Made by a program: the position numbers and the translations under genes. A DNA stretch of 64,000 nt. Origin: Amaranthus tricolor. Taxonomy: Eukaryota > Streptophyta > Magnoliopsida > Caryophyllales > Amaranthaceae. Every line of letters starts with the position of its first letter. Positions within the stretch are counted from its first letter, which is position 1. Shown here in pieces: positions 35,282-49,000 of this stretch. Under the pieces are notes generated by a model. That model was not told where the DNA came from. It made no database searches and saw only the letters and a program-made list of their open reading frames with translations. The stretch spans positions 381,960 through 445,959 of the forward strand of contig NC_080049.1 in NCBI RefSeq assembly GCF_026212465.1. The letters run 5' to 3'.

Positions 35282-38090
35282 ATAAAAATATATAATATGG
35301 TAATAATTAAATTTACACCTATGACAAAAAATACTACATAAATAACATTCTCTTAACTTTTATTAGTTTCAAAACACTACACATTATATGGGACAGGGAG
35401 TATTTTTTATCTATACATAAAATACTCATAATTTGTTTAGTGGTTTAGGTGAAGAAATCAAGTCAAAGCTAAGTATGTATAAATAAAAGAAATTATTAAG
35501 ATGCTTTCCATATTTGTTCCAACTGAAACTTCCCGAGACAAAAATGCTAATCACAGCTCACCTACCTCAAATTGCTATTCCTTTTGCCATAAAAGAAGCC
35601 CTCTTCACGCCTTTGTTCTTACCAAATTTCTTGAGTCAACTTTGACGAGATATATCTATTTATAACTATTACTAAAACAAAACACGCTGATATCATCACT
35701 AATCACTCTTAAATATTACTTATATGTCACAATCTTAACAAAGTTTTTCCTTTCAAAACTCAATGATAATATCATTGTTATTATGACTAATATTTATATC
35801 TTTGACTTTAATACTTTATAACTATGACTATAATATTATCCATATTTATTAATTTTATACTTTTTGAGTCACATTATTATTGTATTAGAAAACTATATAT
35901 TTTATTTCTTTTTTTCAATTATTTATAATATCTTATCAATTTTATTAATTAAATAATTATTATTTTAGTATATTGGATATTTGAGATGGTTAAAAGATAA
36001 TAAGTATACTTTTATTATGAATTATTTTATTTATACTATTGGTTACTTAAATACAATGCTTAATTCTAATATGATTTAGGTTGTGACTATCTTTATTCAA
36101 GTCACTCATAAAATTTTTTTATGACAAATCAATTATTTTTTTGTTTAAACTTTTATAAAATAATTTTACATAAATATTTAACTAAAATTTGATTTTGATG
36201 TGTGTTATCAAAAGTTGTAATACTTTATATATAAATTAATGTAATATTTTTTTTTTGTTAGCAGAAATTGGTATGTTATTTTTTTATTAAAATTACTCAT
36301 AATTTTGTATTGTATGCTTCATGTACAAATCATTTGCCCTTTTATACAAAATAAACAAATAGAAGTATAAATATAATTACATTAAATATATAATCAAAGT
36401 TTTTGTCTTTTGTTGTGATTTATTTGCCATGAACTAAATTTTCACAATTATCTACACGCACAATGCAAAATATGATACAAATCAAACAATATATGTAATG
36501 TATATAACTATTCAGAGTGAAATTAGATATAACTATAATATAAAATTTATTTCTTAAAATTTTTATTTCTTAAATAATATAAATATGCCTGAATATTTAT
36601 TAATAAAGTCGTGCATCGTCGCACGAGCACTATGTAGTTAGAACATTAAAACTAAACTTATACCCTCGCAATTAAGCCATGTTAAATTGAGTTGGACTTA
36701 TGCTAGTATATTAACGGAGAAATATGAGATGCATACATTTCATAAGTCAAGAAGATACATACCATTCCAAAACCATATGACAATGAGAAGAAAGTCTCCA
36801 ATTATTTATAAAGCATGCACACCATATTAATTAATTTGTTGATGTGGAATAATCAGCTAAAATTAAAGCAAACATTAAATAGAACTACACTATTTAACGA
36901 ATATAGTGCAATATAAAATTTATTCTACACACAATTAATTGAATTTTGGATATTTATGCAATTATGCTTATTTCGTTGAAATTTTTAGTTGTTTCTACAA
37001 ATTACCATCTTCTATGAGTAAAGTTTTTGTGCAATCTAACTATAGCTCTGAATTCTGATGCCAACAAGAGAATTAATTTTTTAACAATGAATAAGAGACT
37101 CAATTAGGAGAGACATGAGTCATTCATTATAGACTAATATTATATCACCCTAAATAATAAAAATCAATACTTTTGAATAATGCATTTGTCAAATTAAAAT
37201 CTTAACCATTTAAGTCTTTAATTTATATTTGATTTTCTTTTTGTTTTCCTTATATTATAAATTCAATTATCAAATTTAGTCTAACTTTTAAAAAGTTGGA
37301 CTTAAAAAAATTACTCCTACATCAAGACTTTTGAAGCTTGGATTCCTTAAGATAAGCTACAATAATAGTGAAGTCAATCATCACATTTTCTTCCATCATG
37401 GCCACCAAAAATAATAGAATATGGAAAGTAAATGGATAATGGTTGTATATACTTGTATAAATTCAAGCACAATTTTTTTTTTTATGGAAGAATAAAAAAA
37501 AGTTTTGAGATATTAATTATAAGGAACTACTCTTATACAGAAGTATACTGTACTTATACGTTTCTTTTGTAAATGTACTATAATACTTGTTATATATTTT
37601 TATATGATTCACAATATTTGCTAATTGCTATATGTCTTAAAAATTAAAATAACTTATAAATATTTTATTTACTCATACTTTATTCCTACAATATACTTCA
37701 TTTACTCTTATACTTTGGCATTATTTAACAACAATAATGGTATTTTACTATATATCAACCAGTAAGGGCAGAGCAAAAATTAATAAATTCTTTAAAGATT
37801 CCAAGCAATATAAAAAAAGATGATGTTTTTTAAACAACTTTATATTTTTAAACATTTAACATATTACTACATAATTTAATATTAAGGTCCATGATTTTTT
37901 AAGATCCTATGCAGTTGAATATATTAAATATACTCAGAACCTTCTCGTATTTTCCTTTAATACTTGTGTCAAGTAGAAATGATGAGACTATGAGAGTATT
38001 ATGAAATGGAGGTAATAGATTGTAAATCTAAATTGACTTTTAAGGTTTCGACCGTAATCCAAAGACTGTAGGATCTAGAGTATAAGCATC
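35282..38090. other. AT-rich intergenic, with a Helitron-like 3' hairpin
   Basis: No genes. Another Stowaway-type terminus (GGGACAGGGAGTATT) is at about 35389-35403. At 36610-36625 a hairpin CGTGC-ATCGTC-GCACG lies about 10 bp before CTATGTAGT. That looks like the 3' end of a decayed Helitron, though the canonical CTRR terminus is not clear. Confidence 0.35.
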
Positions 38091-38091
38091 C

Positions 38092-38092
38092 C

Positions 38093-38126
<34 letters not shown>
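38092..38126. repeat. (AAT)n microsatellite
   Basis: About 11 AAT units. Confidence 0.9.
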
Positions 38127-38159
38127 CAAAATTTAAAGCTAGATAAAAAACATAGTAGG

Positions 38160-38650
38160 TTTTTTGCGAGATTGTCTTTTTGAAAGACGGCTTCCAAAGG
38201 CCAATTCAATTCATTAAAAACACCTACAAGGCTACAACACATAATATAAAATTCTACACTAAATAACCTAAACACCTACAACGCATAATATATATACATA
38301 CAACAAATAACCTAAACACTTCAATTAGATAACAAAAAATACCTACAACACAAAATAAAAACACCTACAACAAATAATCTAAACACCTACAACAAATAAT
38401 CTAAACACCTACAATAAATAACGTAAACAACTACAGCATATAACACCTACTAGATAACTTCAGCATCTTTAAAACACCAACTTAACATATTTTGAATCCA
38501 TACTTGATGTATCTAAAATGCCTATTTGAAATATTATAAAACATTACCGAATAAATATACAGTTACACTATATTTTTCATTTTTGTATTTTTAAAAAATG
38601 TAATGGGCTGGTTCTGTTGTGACCCACAACAATATGTGAAAAAAGAAAGC
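38160..38650. repeat. Minisatellite-bearing element, about 22-bp unit
   Basis: From about 38215 to 38460, imperfect units of the form AACACCTACAACAAATAATC repeat roughly ten times. The block is preceded by a GAGATTGTCTTTTTGAAAGA motif at 38168 that resembles one end of the GGTCTCT-type elements. I did not find a clear right terminus. Confidence 0.6.
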
Positions 38651-38979
38651 TCTTGGAAGGCAATGTTGGTCAAAGAGTACCACTAAGCTCCCTAACATGT
38701 CGGTAAGAATTACTCCACTTACGTAAAACTAATTGAGTACTCCACAGACATGGCAGACAAAATTAAAGAGGGAACAACATTACCATTACTGTCATTGAGT
38801 AAATTATCCTCATAAAAGTCATAAAAGATGTGGTTAGTGTTATGAAGAGTTTGCTATCACCAAGCCATCAATCTTCGCCATTTCCTACGCCGAAACAAAT
38901 ACTTCTACTCCTAAGTCTACTCTTTAAAAATAAAGTTATTTAGCTATCTTAATACTAAGACTTTAAATTAAATAGCTAT

Positions 38980-39575
38980 CCTTGTACATGGGGTGTCCAA
39001 CAGATTAAGTTGGGTTATTTATAGGTTTGAGTCATATATAATTGGATCAATAAACCATTAACCTGAATCTGACCTGTTTAATTAAATGGGTCAAAAATTA
39101 AAACCCCAAAGTGATTTGTATCAGGTCGTGTTAACCTATTAAAAACCCAAATAACCTTGATTTTTTTCTAGGTTAATTGACCCATTTATTTCGATTAATT
39201 TGACCCATTTTTTAATTCTTTATATCATTTACTCTATAATTTTAAATTTTTAAAAACTAATATATAAACCAATACATTGCCATTCACACTTCATAATACA
39301 TTGCCATTTACATTTAGTAATATGCATTCTTCAAACAGTTCAATGGAAACCATCTTATTGATTGCGTCAAGATCATCTTTTGAGTCAATCTAACATACTT
39401 GAACATGTTCAGTTTCAATGGGATCCATTACCTTGCATTGAAAGGTTGATGGCAAATGAAAATTAGAAAAAAAAAAAAAAAAAAAAGAACAGGGAAGAAG
39501 AATCAGTGAAACACCACCAACTGCGGCATTCTGATTCCAAATGAATTTTTGGTTTAGGGTTTTTCAATGGTTAAG

Positions 39576-39650
<75 letters not shown>

Positions 39651-39895
39651 GTAGTTATGAAGCTGCTAGGAGTTTTTTTTTTTTTTTTTTTTTATTTTTT
39701 TTTTTTTATAAAATTTATGTTAAAGTTAAATATTAGATAATATGGATGACCCGACTTGAATTGACTCATTTAATAAACAAATCAGGTCGGAATAACCCAC
39801 TAATTAATTGGGTAAAAAATTTAAACCCAAATCTACTAATTTCGAATCAGTTTCAGATCAGGTTAGGAGATCGAGTTAGCTTTTGTTAGTACTAC
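38980..39895. other. Degenerate transposon remnant with GGTC/GACC-rich ends
   Basis: Both ends carry motifs such as GACCTG, GGTCAAAAATTAAAACCCC and ACCCACTAATTAATTGGGT in opposite orientation around an (AT)n tract (39578-39648) and a T run (39673-39708). No coding capacity is seen. Confidence 0.4.
39578..39648. repeat. (AT)n microsatellite
   Basis: About 70 bp of AT. Confidence 0.95.
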
Positions 39896-40559
39896 TTGTA
39901 CAAACACTTTAAATTGAATGTGAGACGATTAATTTAATATTAAAAGTAGGTCAAGTAAGAAATTTCTATTTTAAAGTTTACCGAATTATATTGACCGTAT
40001 AAGATACCAAAAACCATTTTACAATGATTAGTCTATTTGATTTTCAATTTTTAGCTTATAAATTGATTTGTTTTATTGTCATGGTGTCCAAACTTTATGT
40101 AATTTGCTCGCTAACTTTCAAATCTTTGAGCCATTACACTTTTGAGCAATTGTAATTTGTGGTTTTAATTATGTACTTCCATATGATTGAAATTCCAATA
40201 TTAGTCTAAGGGTTTTGATACACATAGGCCTTAGGACTATGCATAAAAATTCACATATTCTCTTCATTAATGTTATTTTGATTCTTTTGAAAAGAAACTA
40301 GCTCCTTTAAAATGGTCATATAAAAACATTAATAATGAAAAAGTCACTAAATGCAATGGAATTAATGATATGAGTTGGATTAATTCATTAATTATTTATC
40401 TTTCAATACAAACTTTCTCAAAAAAAAAAAAAGTTTCTACTTTTAATTAAAAAAAATTAACTAAAAATTAACTCAAATAAGAGTACTACATGATACAAAG
40501 GATATATAGTATCAATATCAATCAGTCATTCACTCTCATCGTACACAGTTAAAATATTT

Positions 40560-40878
40560 ACTGCCCGTTTGATAGGTAGTAATAAACAGTGATAATGGAA
40601 ATGAAAAACTAGTGTAATTTTAATTGAAAAATCTCTTGACTACTTTAATGGTCATGCTTGTCCAACTTCAATCATCTATTTTCTTCATAAATTTCATTCC
40701 AATACATTTCCATTGAGAGATGTGGTATTAGGTGGTAATAAAAATTTGTAAATAAAAAAACTTTTTTGTGGTCAAAGTTTCATTTCCATGGGAATGATAT
40801 AGAACTTTTGATGAAATTTTACACTATAAATCATTCCCATTACCACCATTTACATCACTAACAAACGGACCGTTAAGT
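40560..40878. mobile_element. MITE with inverted repeats CCGTTTG...
   Basis: CTGCCCGTTTGATAGGTAGT at the left pairs with the right end, whose complement starts GGTCCGTTTGTTAGTGATG and continues with GGTGGTAATGG. About 315 bp, non-coding. The superfamily is not resolved. Confidence 0.6.
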
Positions 40879-40925
40879 TATAAAAAATGTGATTTATTAT
40901 TATTGCCAAAATTCTATAAATATAC

Positions 40926-41180
40926 TACTCCCTCCTATTCATTATTATTGTGGTCTTTGGTTTACACATATTTAATTGTAAATATATCAAATTGTGTGTA
41001 ACTAAAAATTATAAAATATTAATTGTAATAAAATTTAAATCCAAACGAATTAAATAAGACCTCATTTGACTATATTTTAATTTATAAATTAAAAATAAAA
41101 TGCAAAATAAGAGTGATCAATGAATAGTATAAAAAAATCAAATAAAACAATAATAGTTAATGGAAAAGAGTATTAAAAAC
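40926..41180. mobile_element. Stowaway-like MITE
   Basis: The left end TACTACTCCCTCCTATTCAT pairs with the right end (complement TACTCTTTTCCATTAACTATT-like). It shares its interior with 35020-35281. Confidence 0.65.
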
Positions 41181-41724
41181 ACCCGAACAAGTTCAAACTA
41201 ATATTCAATTAACAAAAATAACATTCTCACAATAGAGATTACAATGAAGGATAACTCTTGTGAAATAATTACCAGATCGAATTAAAAGAAAAAGAATTAA
41301 ACATTGTATTATTATGCAGCTTTTTTAAAAAAAAATCAACCAAAAGAATTAAAGAAGAAACAAATATAATTCAAAATAACATAAAATAGTTTAATATAAA
41401 ATATTTAACCAGAATAATTGAAACACTGTTGAAAAAAATTAAATGATAAAAACAACTCAAATCTCATTGTCTTTGGCTACAACATGAATGTAGTTAACCT
41501 TCTTTGCTGATTACATTAGTTTTTTATACAAGGTGCGCATCAGGTAGGGGTTGTAGATATTTAAAAAATAGACGCTATATACACCCATCTTATTACAATT
41601 GCTTCAACTTTTATAAAGATGTAATTTTGCGACATAATTTTAATGTTAATTTTAATGGGACAACTAAATTGATTTAGTACAAGTATTAAAAATTGTAGTG
41701 AATAAGATTTATCTATCTCTCTCT

Positions 41725-41821
41725 ATATATAAAACGTTTGGTAAGGCTTAATACTATTCATCAACATTTGATGATATATAAAACGTTTATAAGGCTTAAT
41801 ACTATTCATCAACATTTGATG
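41725..41821. repeat. Tandem duplication of about 48 bp
   Basis: ATATATAAAACGTTT..AAGGCTTAATACTATTCATC continues to ATTTGATG, twice in a row (41725-41773, 41774-41821). A pyrimidine-rich stretch (41850-41960) follows that could be the leader of an unrecognised transcript, but no downstream coding exon was found. Confidence 0.8.
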
Positions 41822-42765
41822 AACAGAACAGTGAAAACACTCTATGTACGCGTCCCTTTTCACCTTTTCTACTTTCTTCCTCTCTACTGACTTCCTCTTT
41901 TCCCTTTCCATTCCTTACCTTCAGCCCTAATTTTCCCTTCTTCTCTTCAGTTTCTCATTGAAAAAAGGGTAAAGTAAGACTAAATCAGGCAAAGGTTCAT
42001 GTGGGCTCTCTTTCTCCGGCCACCAACTGTGAGTTCCGACAATGCTGGCGCTGACGATGACTTTGAGGTTTGTAATTTTTTTAGCTTTTGAACTTTTGTG
42101 CTTTCTCATAAGTTTCTCATAAGTTTGGAATAAAGGATTTAGTGTGAGATTGATTTCAGTTTTGTTTAAGATTTTATGTAGTTATGATTTGTTTCATATG
42201 CTCCTCATTTCTGCACAGATTAAGTATTTGGTTATAGTTTTGGTCCTGTAAACTGCTGATTTATGCCTTGTGTTGGTATTATGATTTCACCTTTTGGTTG
42301 TTTTAAGTATTTTTCGAATTATTATATACAGAATTCTGACTAAAATTTGCAATTCGGATGAAGATAGTCCGTTGTATGAAGTTAGGTTTAGATTCCAACT
42401 CATACATTTTATGAATACTGAAGTTGGCATATAGGGAGTTTTGCGTTTCCAGAATTAATTTTGTAGAAAATTAAGAAAATTTGGAAATATTTAAGAGAGT
42501 TGTTTGTAAAAGATGTTTTTTTTAGAAAACCTAGCGTTAATTACCACTATTTAGTGTCAAAAACCAAAGGAGTTTAAATTTGAGCAAATGTTTTTTGTTT
42601 GAGTTAACCTAGGTTCCCAAATGAGTTAATTCAAAAAATCATTGTTTGTTATCAAACAAAAAAAAAAATTCAATAGCTTTATTGTTCTAAGTATTGAAAA
42701 TTAATAACTCTAACACTAAAACAATTAAGTATCTATTTATTCACAAACTAAATAATTATAAAGTA

Positions 42766-42939
42766 TTTTTTTTTTTGAAAGGTACCTGTGGTACCGTGCA
42801 TCTCGGCCATAGGATTAGGGGAACGGGAAATAGAGGGAAAAGGGTGTGAAGGGTGTGAGATGTACGTGGTAAGGGTCGAACCCTAGACTCTCTATAATTA
42901 AGGTGGAGAAATAAACCAACTCATCTAGCTCATGATCCT
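42766..42939 (-). mobile_element. tRNA-derived SINE with target-site duplication
   Basis: On the minus strand the body starts near AAGGATCATGAGCTAGATGA. It has a box-A-like GAGCTAGATGAGTTGG and, about 33 nt on, a perfect box-B-like GGGTTCGACCC, and it ends in a short poly(A) (the T run 42766-42776 on +). A 13-bp direct repeat TAATTATAAAGTA flanks it exactly (42753-42765 and 42940-42952). This is a complete pol III-type SINE of about 174 bp. Confidence 0.78.
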
Positions 42940-43227
42940 TAATTATAAAGTAATTCTTTGAAGTTGCTTTAAAAAAACATATTAAATTAAATGAAGTTAT
43001 ACAAAAAAAATCACTTCATAAAAAACCTTTCTCCATTTTCCAACACTCACAACTAATGGTGACATGTGGTTTGGAGAAATTTCACGCTTAGTTGCGAATT
43101 AGTAATAGTCTTAGTAATAAAGTATGATTTTTATGGGGAGTAGTATTGAAAAATGGAAATGGGGATACATCTGCCAAGCGTCAAAGTGCCAAGTGCCGTC
43201 AAGTTGCAACATTTTTTAAAGTATTAG

Positions 43228-43366
43228 CCCCTCTTGTATGAGACTGTCTCATTGTGATATGAGTCCACAGAAAAGGTCCATTATGCTAAAAGTTTCTATT
43301 ATTGGGCTACTTAACCCAAATATAAGACACATCTCACGGTGAGACCGTCTCATACAAGAATTTGTG
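43228..43366. mobile_element. 139-bp MITE, Mutator-type ends
   Basis: Ends CTTGTATGAGACTGTCTCA and TGAGACCGTCTCATACAAG are inverted repeats. It is flanked by the direct repeat TTAAAGTATTAG (43216-43227 and 43367-43378). Its terminal motif (CACAAATTCTT then GAGAC) is shared with the left end of the element at 22547. Confidence 0.7.
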
Positions 43367-43674
43367 TTAAAGTATTAGTTTTATTTTATCAATTAGAAAA
43401 GGAATTGTGAACAACAACCCTCAAATTATTAAACACGACATTGATACAACCACTTCACCGGATTTGGGTGAGATGACCAGCTAAATGGCCGTTGACCAAG
43501 GTAATGACCTTTGACTTTTAATAAAATTCATTAATCTAATCTAATTACCCAATTACACCTAATTAGACCCTTCTTCCCCAACCTCTCTCTACCCCTTCCC
43601 AATCACCACAATTCTCCCACCCAACACCACCATTAATCTAATCTAATTACCCAATTACCCTTAAATAGACCTTT

Positions 43675-44165
43675 GCGAAGGCGCGAGCATTTTGTATGCG
43701 AGGTGCACTTTTTCGCAAAAGCTTAAATATCAATTTTAAAACATATATAATACTTTAAACAACATGATATTCATATTTAAGTATCAAAAAGCTTGAAAAC
43801 ATTTATTATTATTGCGATAAACACCACTTTTGCACAAAACTATTATAATGATAATACAAAGAATTCCAAAAGTTATTTCTTCTTCGAATGCCTTTTGTTA
43901 TTCTTAAAGAAGCAATGATTTTTCAAACTTCGTATTCAAGTAAATTTGAGTTTTAAGTTTTACTTCTTTTTCAAACAAACAAGCATAAGTTAATTACTGA
44001 ACCCAACAAGGAGGCACATCGGGAGCACAAGGTGTGAAGCGCATCGAGGTGCCCAAGGCGCATGCCTCTTGTAATGGGCTTTCCCTCACCTAGCAGAGGC
44101 GTTTTCAGCTATGCCTGAGCTCGAGTTGCACGAGGCACAAAGCGAGGGGCGCATTTTAAAACGAA
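43675..44165. repeat. GC-rich dispersed repeat (GAGGCGC-type)
   Basis: GCGAAGGCGCGAGCATTT at the left and CACAAAGCGAGGGGCGCATT at the right are roughly inverted around an AT-rich centre. Composition contrasts strongly with the flanks. It is a likely non-autonomous transposon remnant of unknown class. Confidence 0.45.
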
Positions 44166-46081
44166 GCTTATAATCAAATTCGATTTGACTCGACTTCAAA
44201 ATGATTTTACAATTATGTAAAAACCTATGTGGGGATAAAACTCGATTTTGAACTGACCCTAAGCATTTGACTCGTAATCGACCCGATTACCTGAGTGATC
44301 ACCTCTAAATAGATGGAGAAGTGAACTCTTTGCTAATGAGTACTCCCTCCTTATTGCGTTTGTTACGATTCATTTTCCTATTTGAACTTTTGTGGAGAAA
44401 TATAGCAAACATGTGCAAAAAAGGGATTCTTGGTTGCTGCAAGATGCAATTCTACTCATTTGATTTAATTAAGGCATTGAGATTTACGTAGATCTTGTTT
44501 GGTAAGTTATAATTCTTAACCGTGTATGGCATCAACTATTGTGGAGTGTTATATTTGGTAGTTTTTATAGTTAGATGACATGTGTCTTTGTTAGGAAGTG
44601 CTCTAAACAACGTTAAGAGATCTTGAATTGATTTTTTTTTTTTCATGATACTAGATTACTTGTGTACTTACCATAGCTGTGAAGGAGTAGATTGTGTTGG
44701 TGCTTCCTCGATAAACCCTAGAATGGTGATAATTAAGTGGAAACAAAGTCCCTTAATAGTTAATTCAAAATGAGCTCTAAGTAGTCCCCAATCGTGTTTG
44801 TGGTAATGACACCCTAATGCGGTAAGAAAGTGATAAAATTATTGTTATGCCTAGTGACAGTTGAAAGAGAGATATTCCTTAAAACAACACAAAGTACGAC
44901 TTTTTACACCTTTACAATGCTGGAAATATTGATTCGTTTTTATTGAAAACCTTTACAATGCGGTCGATGCGGTGTGATATGGCTTTGTTTTTGCACTATG
45001 TTAACTATGTTAAAACTCATCTTGATTGTTGAAATGTGAATATTATTGAGAGTTATCTTACTTTCACAACTCTTTGTTAGCCTTCTAGGAGGATTGAGGA
45101 TGATATTGGTTTTATGATGTTTATTCCTATTACACCATGACTTCAATGTGAAATGATCCGAAGGTTTACCCTTATTTTAAATCTCTCTTAAATATTCTGT
45201 GCACGGAATGGATTTACTGAGAATTTTTATTCAAAATGGCAAATGGGATGGGGAGTGAAATTGCAAGATTTCTCCCAAATTTTCCGGTTAGTATTGTTTT
45301 GTATGCATGTTTGGTTGTGTGCAATGGAATGGTATGGAAATGCCTTCTCTCAAGGAAATAGTTTATTTCCATTTTTGTGTTTCATCAGTTGATTCTAAAG
45401 TACCCAAAATCCTTAGATAGTGCCAAACACATAGATCTAGAACTAGGCTTCAATTTCTTTTATATTCAACTTGACTGCATTGCTTTGCCTAAAGTAGGAC
45501 AATTAACTATACTAGTTAATGTAAAAAAATATAATATGAATTATATATAAAGATTATTTAGAGAAATAGCAAATAAAAGTTCCTAAAATAAAAAATGAAA
45601 ATATCAAATTCGAAGGCAGAAATTAAAATGATAAATCTAATAAATGCTCCAAATTGCCTTATTATTGTCATTCTGAAATTGTTGTGGAAAATCAAAATTC
45701 AAGGCAGAAGTAAGTTTAGTTTATAACAAATCCCTGCAATTTTTTGACCTTCTGAATTCATTTCAGATACCTGTAACTGTAAGTACAACTCCCTGACCCT
45801 TTCAATCCAATGAATTTTGCAAAAATTATGAAAAGCTCTTGAATTGATTTTTTTTTCTATAGAAATATGTGGATGAATTATATTATAAAGATAAATGTGT
45901 AGTACTATGAGCATAATTAAAGAGAGTGAAATTGTTGGGTTATTTTCAAAATGCAATGAACTTTAAAGGGTAGAACACACTAACAAGGATAAATTGCAAA
46001 ATCCATTGGACATACAGAGAATTTCTTGGAAAAAAGTAAGAGGAAGAGAGATAACCCAGAAAAGGGCTAATTTCTTTGCAA
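44166..46081. other. Intergenic
   Basis: No gene. A block at about 44930-44998 (CCTTTACAATGCGGTCGATG... TTTGCACTA) recurs in diverged form at about 49398-49462. A Stowaway-like terminus (GTACTCCCTCCTTATTG) lies at 44339. The last 80 bp before 46082 are purine-rich and probably 5'-UTR of the protease gene. Confidence 0.45.
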
Positions 46082-49000
46082 ATGGGGAAAAGAAAGATTG
46101 AATCTTCCGGTAAGAATCAGGAGGTTCTTATTTCAATTGATGATCTAGAATCAACTACTTCAGGTTTTACTTTCTCTTTATTTTTTCTGAATTCTCAATA
46201 TAATTTGATATTTATTTTGGTATAATTTGTTTGATGGGGAGGAAAAAGATTAAATCATTAAACCTTTGGTATAATTTTGTGTTCTTTGAATTTTGGATTT
46301 GTCACATCTTGCTGTTTTTGTTATTTTGGTTTTATTTTTTCTGGGTGTAATTTGTATTTAAATTTTTTACTTTCATTTTCCATGTTGTTTTTCATTAGCT
46401 AATCAATTCAACAATTGAATTCACAATTTTTTTTTCTGGGTGTAATTTGTTTATGGCCTTAACTTATTATGTGTAAGTGAAAATTTATGAGTATTAATAC
46501 TCAAGTGTGATTTGTTATACTGTACACAGTGAACTTGAAACTAAGTGTACTCAACTAGAGGAGTTATGTTGGATATATATGAAATCGTCTATTTATTGGA
46601 GTACAAATGAATTACTAAGACTAACTTAACAAGTTATAAGTTCAATTTCCAGGCAGAATCATGCGCACTTTTTGTTGATATGAAGTTGCGGATAATATTA
46701 CTAAGGATCAATTTGAAACAACCCTTTGTTATCACTAACAAGAACAAGGGTAAGGTTGCATAGATCCGATCACGAAACCTTGCCTAGATGGGAGCCACTT
46801 GTTGGTATCGAAGTACTAAAATATCTTATCGAACTTTTCCGGAACTTTATATTACATTTGATCATTATAGTTACTCTGTGGTATAGGATTTTGTAATTAC
46901 CATTTGGTCGGCTAAGTCCTATATGGCATTGGCTTAAGACGGTGATCTATGTGTTTCTTTTCATTTTAAGGTGTATAGTTCTTGATTGGTTATTTGAAAC
47001 CCTACCCTGATTTTGAGTACAGAATTTGGCAGTGGAGCTGAATTTTCCGCCAGTTAGGAGACTATAATTGTCCTAAGCTTCTTCGATTGAGATCATATCC
47101 ATTTACATTGACTAGATATTTTATAGAGTATTGGATACTCCATCTTTCCTACCTAATTATTTAAGCTTTTGTACATGGATTAACTGATTATGTGTATTTT
47201 GGTTAGTTTATCGCTTTGGTTAACTATTCAATATAGTCAATTTTTTAGAACTTGCTTCTCATTTGGTGAAAGGTAGAAGTAGTTATGGGTCTTGTGGCTT
47301 TGAATGGCGAAGGAATAAGAGGAATAATTATTTACTCATAAGTTATAACGTTTGTTTTTTTGAGGCTATTGATTCAGTTTTTGTTGCCAGAATCTCAAGA
47401 AACTCTGGCTGTATATCTGCAAGGTATTAAGGAGAGAAAACCCTCAGGGGACGGTTCGGTGATACAAAAAAGACTTGAACACTCCATACCTTGTTCCTCA
47501 GAATCCGTATCAAATTCTTCTGGTACGCGCTCAATGATGGATAGTTATACATTTAACTACCATTTGGAGTAAGTCATTCCCTGGTATCAAAAGAGTCTCT
47601 TTTTCTTAATGTCTTTATGATGGTAATTCAAATTTCTAAAACTTTCAAGGATTATATGGAAGAGCATTTCTGAAACCAAAAGGGAATCATTTGATTATTT
47701 GGATGCACTTGAATTCTACAACTTCCTGTGCAAGAAAAGTATAGGTTGGAAACTAAAAAAACAGAAGGAGATTTTCTCGAAGAAGTATGTGTTTGTTCCT
47801 ATTGTCTGCTGGTATGTGTTGGCGTTAATTACTTTCTATTCTAATTGTCTTCTTGTTTGCAATAGAAGTTTTGTAGAGGATGTTTTATGCATAAGTAACA
47901 CCAGCTCGACAATGTCAATCCATCACAATCTCATAATTGTGAGGGAAGTCTGAAACAAAGAAATTACAAAGATGAGAAATTTTTAGTTGGCTGATGCACT
48001 CATGGTAGAATTGTTTATTTTTCAATGTTACAAATATAGGGAGTATTTTGTAAATGACTTTCATATTGTTTTTTTGTTGACCTTTTGCTTTGGCTTGTTG
48101 TCTGGTCAAAAAGTCAAAAGTGTTGGATAAATGACTTTTTTTTTGGCTTTTATGCTAAAATGAAAAAGCTTCCGTGGTTAGGTTTTTTAGTTGCTTTTGG
48201 CTTATTAGCCTACGTTTTCTTTAATTAACAATCGACAATCAATATCTAATTTTTACGAAATATCTTCATAATCAACTGACTTATTCAGTTAGCTTTAAAG
48301 CCAAAAAAATCAGTCAACACTTCCGATTGGTCAAATAAATCAACTAACAAAGCAAACCAATAACCATTCACGAAACTCCCCCATTGGAAATACTGCAAAT
48401 GTTTTGTTGTTTGTTTAGTTGTTGATGTCATTATAATTTTCTTTGCTGCAGGGATCACTGGAGACTGGTGATTTTCTGTCATTTTGGTCAGTCTGTAAAC
48501 TCAGACACGGGAACGAGATGCATCTTGTTGCTTGATTCGAATAATATGGCTGCACATATAATTGGATCTGATTTGAGAAAGTATGGTCTTAGGCACTTAG
48601 CCTGTTTTCGTTACTGTTTGAGAAAAAAATCTAGTTTATGCGGATAAATAGTTTTGCTTAACTTTTTATTTGTAGGTTTGTTTACGATATATTTCAAGCC
48701 CAGGGTCGATCTGAATCTAAAGATGATATATACCGTATTCCTTTATTGGTGCCACAGGTGGATGTTCTATAAGCTATTGTTAAATCTGATTTATGTTCGA
48801 ATGTGCTTTTATGTTTTGTTAAGGCTTCATCTTATACTTCTACTAAGAATGATTATTTTGAAGTGAGCATATGCGATAAAAGTGTGTATTTTATTATCTT
48901 CTTTGACGCAATTTGTTTGTCATTCAAGTATTTTCTATTGATTAGCCTCTAAAGACCACCAATGCTCAGCCATATATTAAAGCGCAATTAGAGTAGTTGA

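Noticed and set aside
38215..38460. CRISPR-like regular repeats
   Set aside because: A head-to-tail minisatellite with no spacers.
41723..42109. Two short minus-strand frames
   Set aside because: One reads the 48-bp tandem duplication and the other a pyrimidine-rich leader-like stretch; no domain and no consistent gene model.
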